A stretch of DNA of 61,038 bases, from positions 1 through 61,038 of the forward strand of contig CAYWXM010000066.1 in assembly GCA_964462595.1 (NCBI GenBank), written 5' to 3'. Below are positions 59,870-61,038 of this stretch, piece after piece. How positions within the stretch are numbered: the first letter of the stretch is position 1; every line of letters begins with the position of its first letter. The notes under the pieces are model-generated. The model saw only the letters and a list, made by a program, of their open reading frames with translations. It was not told the DNA's origin and did no database searches. Both the position numbers and the translations under genes were made by a program. Source of the stretch: SURF-21 sp964462595. GTDB taxonomy: Bacteria > Actinomycetota > Geothermincolia > Geothermincolales > RBG-13-55-18.

Positions 59870-59898
59870 GGCCGAGGGGTCACGCCCGGAAATCGGCC
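59870..59898 (+). repeat. Dispersed 29-bp palindromic repeat, type A, consensus copy
   Basis: Identical to the 50310-50338 copy. A partial copy (GGCCCGGGCTTGGGGTCA) precedes it. The gap to 60111 also has an AT-rich stretch with TATAAA at 60019-60024, a possible promoter for the next gene. Confidence 0.9.
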
Positions 59899-60111
59899 TG
59901 GTATAGGTAGGGACTCAGGGGCTACAGGCTATGATAAACGATGTGCAGTCCCCTCTTCCGCAACAGGGCCATGACGAGACACCGTAGCATTTCGAGGTTA
60001 CAGGTGTTGTAAAAATAATATAAAATGCCCTGTAATGTCTTTTTTTATAACGGACTTGAAAAGGACGGTCGAGGCGAGCTGAAGGACGGACATCGCGAAG
60101 GAGGTTCCAGG

Positions 60112-61038
60112 GTGGGCAAGCGTTTTTTCGCCATGGTCAAAGGGCACTATCAGGCCGCGATAAACGTGCTGGTCGTGGTCCAACTGATCGCGCTGGTGGT
60201 CATCGGGATACTGGCCATCCAGGGCGAGAAGCCCACCGAGGCCCGCGTGGCCGCTGATGAAGCCCCCGAATCCGGCGACGCCTCCTCCCTCATGGACATG
60301 ATGGATATGGTAATGAACCCCGGCGTCATCGCCGGCCTGGTCAACAACAACCCCGAGCTCATAAACGGGGTCATATCCAAGCTGGACCCCTCGGTGCTGG
60401 CCGGCGCCATCAACAGCAATCCGGAATTCGTGCCCGCCGTCCTTAACGAGCTGGAGCCGCAGGCGGTCGAGGCGCTGATCGGCCAGGGTTCCGCTTTCAT
60501 CAGCCGGGTGGTGGGGGCGCTCGATCCTTCTATCCTCACGGATATAATCAACGCCAACCCCGATTTCCTGAGCACGATGCTGAACTCGCTCGACCCGGCA
60601 GTCCTGGCCGGTGTCATCAACGACAACCCGGAGTTTATAAGCAGCCTGGTCACCACGCTCGATCCTGAAACCATGGCCTCCTCCTTCAACTCGGAGCCCA
60701 TGGCGGGATGGCTCGCGGAACTGGTATCGATGCTGGACCCCGCCGCGATGGCCGGGCTCATCAACCGTAATCAGGCGCTGGTCGAGGGCGCGCTGGCCTC
60801 ACTGGACCCCGGGGTGATCGCCTCTGCCCTTAACGCAAACCCCGGTTTCGTGGGCTCACTGCTCGGCGCGCTCGACCCGGTCGCCCTGGCCGGCGTCATC
60901 AACTCAAACCCGGCCTTTTTGAACGGGACTCTCTCCAAGCTGGACCTATCCGGCCTCGACCCTGCGGTGGTGGCGGGCCTCATAAATGGCAACCCCTCAT
61001 TCCTTAACGGGGTTCTTACACAAATCCGGCTTTCCGGC
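60112..61038 (+). CDS. Membrane-anchored 23-residue tandem-repeat protein (runs off window)
   Basis: Open to the right edge; 309 codons visible. GTG 60112 follows AAGGAGGTT by six bases, an excellent ribosome binding site. Residues 1-40 contain a membrane helix (INVLVVVQLIALVVIGILAI), then about 20 polar residues, then at least ten repeats of 23 residues with pattern LDPxxLAGxINxNPxFxxxxL (for example LDPAVLAGVINDNPEF and LDPVALAGVINSNPAF). Each repeat would make two helices, forming an extended helical solenoid on the outer or inner face. No named domain recognised; a style resemblance to the helical proteins at 43.3-45.4 kb is noted. Confidence 0.85.
   Translation, partial: MGKRFFAMVKGHYQAAINVLVVVQLIALVVIGILAIQGEKPTEARVAADEAPESGDASSLMDMMDMVMNPGVIAGLVNNNPELINGVISKLDPSVLAGAINSNPEFVPAVLNELEPQAVEALIGQGSAFISRVVGALDPSILTDIINANPDFLSTMLNSLDPAVLAGVINDNPEFISSLVTTLDPETMASSFNSEPMAGWLAELVSMLDPAAMAGLINRNQALVEGALASLDPGVIASALNANPGFVGSLLGALDPVALAGVINSNPAFLNGTLSKLDLSGLDPAVVAGLINGNPSFLNGVLTQIRLSG

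Noticed and set aside
23385..59898. Dispersed repeats as ordinary Rho-independent terminators
   Set aside because: Most have only 6 self-complementary bases at the ends, no T-tract, occur in tandem and in both orientations irrespective of gene direction, and one lies within a coding region. Only the derived hairpin at 54076-54100 has a terminator layout.
60150..60764. Minus-strand frame of 204 codons, Ser/Thr-rich with repeats, at the right edge
   Set aside because: It is the complement of the 23-residue repeat gene, whose start has a strong ribosome binding site and a membrane helix; the apparent repeats are a mirror of the real ones.

Overview
The window (about 61 kb, GC-rich) reads as a chromosome fragment from a deep-branching, probably anaerobic, Gram-positive-type bacterium, most likely an uncultivated Actinomycetota lineage. 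The reasons are SpoVG and an AbrB-type regulator in a Bacillus-like housekeeping block, a PASTA kinase, an L,D-transpeptidase carrying WYFAEG repeats, trehalose genes, frequent TTG/GTG starts, no LPS or outer-membrane genes, and an oxygen-sensitive type of metabolism (benzoyl-CoA-reductase-like proteins, ferredoxin). This assignment is inference; no rRNA is present.

Region 1 (1-15.3 kb) is conserved housekeeping: rplY(ctc)-pth on +, two lipoproteins, a 2x[4Fe-4S] ferredoxin, then prs, glmU, tRNA-Gln, spoVG and ispE on -, then rsmA, abrB, metG, tatD and rsmI. In Bacillus subtilis the same genes sit together near the origin; here they are kept but partly inverted. A YabN-like MazG fusion (48.8 kb) belongs to the same ancestral set.

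Region 2 (15.3-36.9 kb) is envelope, polysaccharide and signalling: an L,D-transpeptidase with four 105-residue repeats, a zinc-ribbon membrane protein, a sugar epimerase, a PHP phosphatase, otsB, an orphan ABC ATPase, treT, a chemoreceptor, a nitroreductase, a duplicated zinc-knuckle protein, an otsA-like gene, a nucleotide-sugar dehydrogenase, nadE, a glycosyltransferase, and a NarL-type response regulator with a PocR-domain histidine kinase.

Region 3 (37.3-47.9 kb) is the most unusual part: a nine-gene minus-strand cluster. It has two acyl-CoA dehydrogenase-like proteins without the usual catalytic Glu motif, two related helical proteins of unknown family, a BcrC/BzdN-like subunit, two paralogous HgdB/BzdO-like large subunits, and two different BcrA/BadF-type ATPase activases. 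It looks like an ATP-driven radical CoA-ester reductase or dehydratase with an undescribed substrate, and the PocR kinase just downstream is a candidate regulator.

Region 4 (48-61 kb) is mixed: a 43-bp tandem array, mazG, a DUF2079 membrane protein, a second histidine kinase, a second duplicated zinc-knuckle protein, a PASTA protein whose kinase domain has lost the HRD catalytic Asp, a CMD/AhpD-like protein, an Asp/Glu (hydantoin) racemase with an in-frame TGA exactly where the second catalytic cysteine belongs (possible selenocysteine), a hotdog thioesterase, and a membrane protein with 23-residue tandem repeats running off the right edge. From 23 kb onward the intergenic regions are peppered with at least 19 copies of a 29-bp imperfect palindrome (ends GGCCGA/TCGGCC), some paired into about 124-bp compound elements; none occur in the first 23 kb.
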